64,000 bases of DNA from Coriaria nepalensis (Eukaryota; Streptophyta; Magnoliopsida; Cucurbitales; Coriariaceae): the NCBI GenBank assembly GCA_027186245.1, contig CP114495.1, positions 2,309,001 to 2,373,000 on the forward strand, written 5' to 3'. The position numbers and the translations under genes are program-made. Shown in pieces: positions 62,412-64,000 of this stretch. Under the pieces are notes generated by a model. That model saw nothing but the letters and a program-made list of their open reading frames with translations. It searched no databases and was not told the origin of the DNA. Within the stretch, counting starts at the first letter, position 1. The number at the start of each line of letters is the position of its first letter.

Positions 62412-63057
62412 TGGGAGGAAATTAAAAACGTGAAGGACACCTCGGAATTAAATGTTGATATATAATATTTAATTTAATGTGGGAACTAATTAAATAATTA
62501 CATCTTTTTTGTGGAACATAATAGCACTCGTTCTTTTTTTTTTTTTTTCTTTTTTCCTATTTATTTATTTTCTTCAATATTGATTTGAAATGGGGTTAGT
62601 TTGAATTGGGACGAGAGGGGTCCACTTACCTGCAAAGATGGAGAAAGGTTGGACTACTGTCTGGGGGCAAATTCTTTTTTGTGGGGTCCATTTGTATTTT
62701 TCGAAAAGATCAGGTCCCACGGAAGAAAACTTGTGGGCTCTGGAGTGTAAGAGCGCACGCCCACATCCAAAACTACGACACTCGACCTTAAAATCTCCAT
62801 AGAAAAGCACCTCTTAAACAACCATGGATCTACTCTTTCTCTCTCTCTGCCTCCATCCCCCCCTCTCTCTCTCTCCTCTCTCCTCTCTCTCTAACCACCG
62901 CAACAAGAAAAAAGATGATGAGGTATTAAAAATTCTAGGAATGGAGCTTTCATATTGCTCCATAGCATAGAAAGGGAAAAAATGTGATATTTTGGATTAT
63001 TATTGAATTAAAAAATGTGATATAACAACTCCATGCATTACGTTCATACGTACATAC

Positions 63058-63099
<42 letters not shown>

Positions 63100-64000
63100 T
63101 AAAAGGATAAAGACTTTTAAGCTATAAGAAAAGAAAAGAAAATCATGTTTATTCCTATTTGGCTGAGCAAATAATTACTGATTGAAGTTGCCATAATTTG
63201 ATTAAGCACCAAAAATATTGTATACATGCAAATGGGCGAAACATTTTTGTCGTTTAGCTAGAAAGCAATAATTTAGCTCTTGGTGCTGAGATCTTACCAC
63301 TAAAGGATTAGAAGTATTGTAGTATATATTGTATAGTCATGTGTTGTGTGAGATATCATGGATTCAATTACCACCAACAACATATAAAACATTTCGATCT
63401 TGTTTATATTCACAAAACCCATCAATATTGCTTACATATTTACAAAACAAATAAGTACTTTTTGACAACCAAAATAACAGGATTAGAGCTTCTCTCCTCT
63501 TACCATTCGGGTCCCCCATTTTAGGGTTTTTTTTTTCTTTCTTTATTTCTTTTAGTGCAGTTGGTGGTTCTTTGATATGTTATTTTAAGTTTAGACCTAG
63601 TAGAAAACATACAATTGACTAAAATTAATTAGGGATGAGCAAATTTTTGGTTTTCGGTAAAATTGAACCGAAATTTAAAATGCAACTGAATCAGATTTTC
63701 ACCGATTTGACCGAAAAAACCGATCATAACCGAATTGGTATACGATCAGTTGGTTTTGGTCGAAATCGGTTTAATTTTTTTTTGTCATTTTTTTCTTTAT
63801 ATTTTTACTTAATTATATCATGATGTATGTAATTGATGAGTGTATATATTATTTAATAATTTATTTTAAAATTACCTTCAATTAATATTATATTTGATGA
63901 AAATTCAATATTATAACAACTAAAAAATATCATTTTACCTTAATATCATAATCAAAATAATTTTTAAATATATCATAAATTCATAAATATTAATCAATAT
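62199..64000. other. NST1 promoter side and intergenic repeats
   Basis: In the NST1 leader (minus strand) a GA/CT tract lies at 62292-62330 and a (TA)n run at 62374-62403. Another CT-rich tract lies at 62838-62890 and (TA)n at 63067-63097. Near 63630-63790 the repeated aaccgaa/ccgatt motifs, next to gggatgagcaaatttttgg, resemble the terminus of a hAT-like MITE whose far end is not identified. No gene is recognised. Confidence 0.5.

Overview
The window is nuclear DNA of a flowering plant, almost certainly a eudicot. It is AT-rich, its genes are split by GT-AG introns (one GC-AG), its genes encode plant families, and decayed plant retrotransposons and MITEs fill the space between them. I cannot name the species.

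Layout. 1-2426: a GRF-interacting factor (GIF2/GIF3 type) on the minus strand. 4526-25378: a plus-strand tandem array of glycosyltransferase family 90 genes (CAP10/rumi-like, annotated in plants as O-glucosyltransferase rumi homologs). It has three six-exon copies with open frames (4526-7170, 13467-17496, 22883-25378). A fourth copy is ruined: only exon 1 (9282) and part of intron 5 (12495) can be recognised, and a Ty3/gypsy fragment lies between them. The spacers carry a repeated promoter block, hAT-like MITEs, a minisatellite and an RTE-type LINE. 26440-27754: a broken Ty1/copia element. 30579-38875: two tandem 3-ketoacyl-CoA synthase genes. The first is intact; the second has a broken frame or a short new intron. 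39844-42901: an L-gulonolactone oxidase-like gene on the minus strand. 48240-53934: a chimeric minus-strand Ty1/copia region with a hAT-like MITE nested in it. 56097-57066: an array of TRIM elements. About 59240-59670: the RNase H end of a LINE. 60224-62198: a NAC secondary-wall regulator of the NST1 type on the minus strand.

The genes do not form a pathway cluster. Functional links are loose: GIF acts in organ growth, NST1 in fibre cell walls, KCS in very-long-chain fatty acid synthesis, GT90 in secretory-pathway glycosylation and GULLO in aldonolactone oxidation. The array structure comes from local duplication.

Exon boundaries were set by hand from splice consensus, preserved frame and agreement among paralogs or with known family sequences. 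I found no tRNA, rRNA, CRISPR array or dedicated defence system. The most unusual points are the GC-AG intron beside a Tyr-to-Cys change in the GIF SNH domain, the KCS frame break that a 97-nt intron could bypass, the four-copy GT90 array with a retroelement-split relic, and the TRIM array with an insertion inside its primer-binding site.
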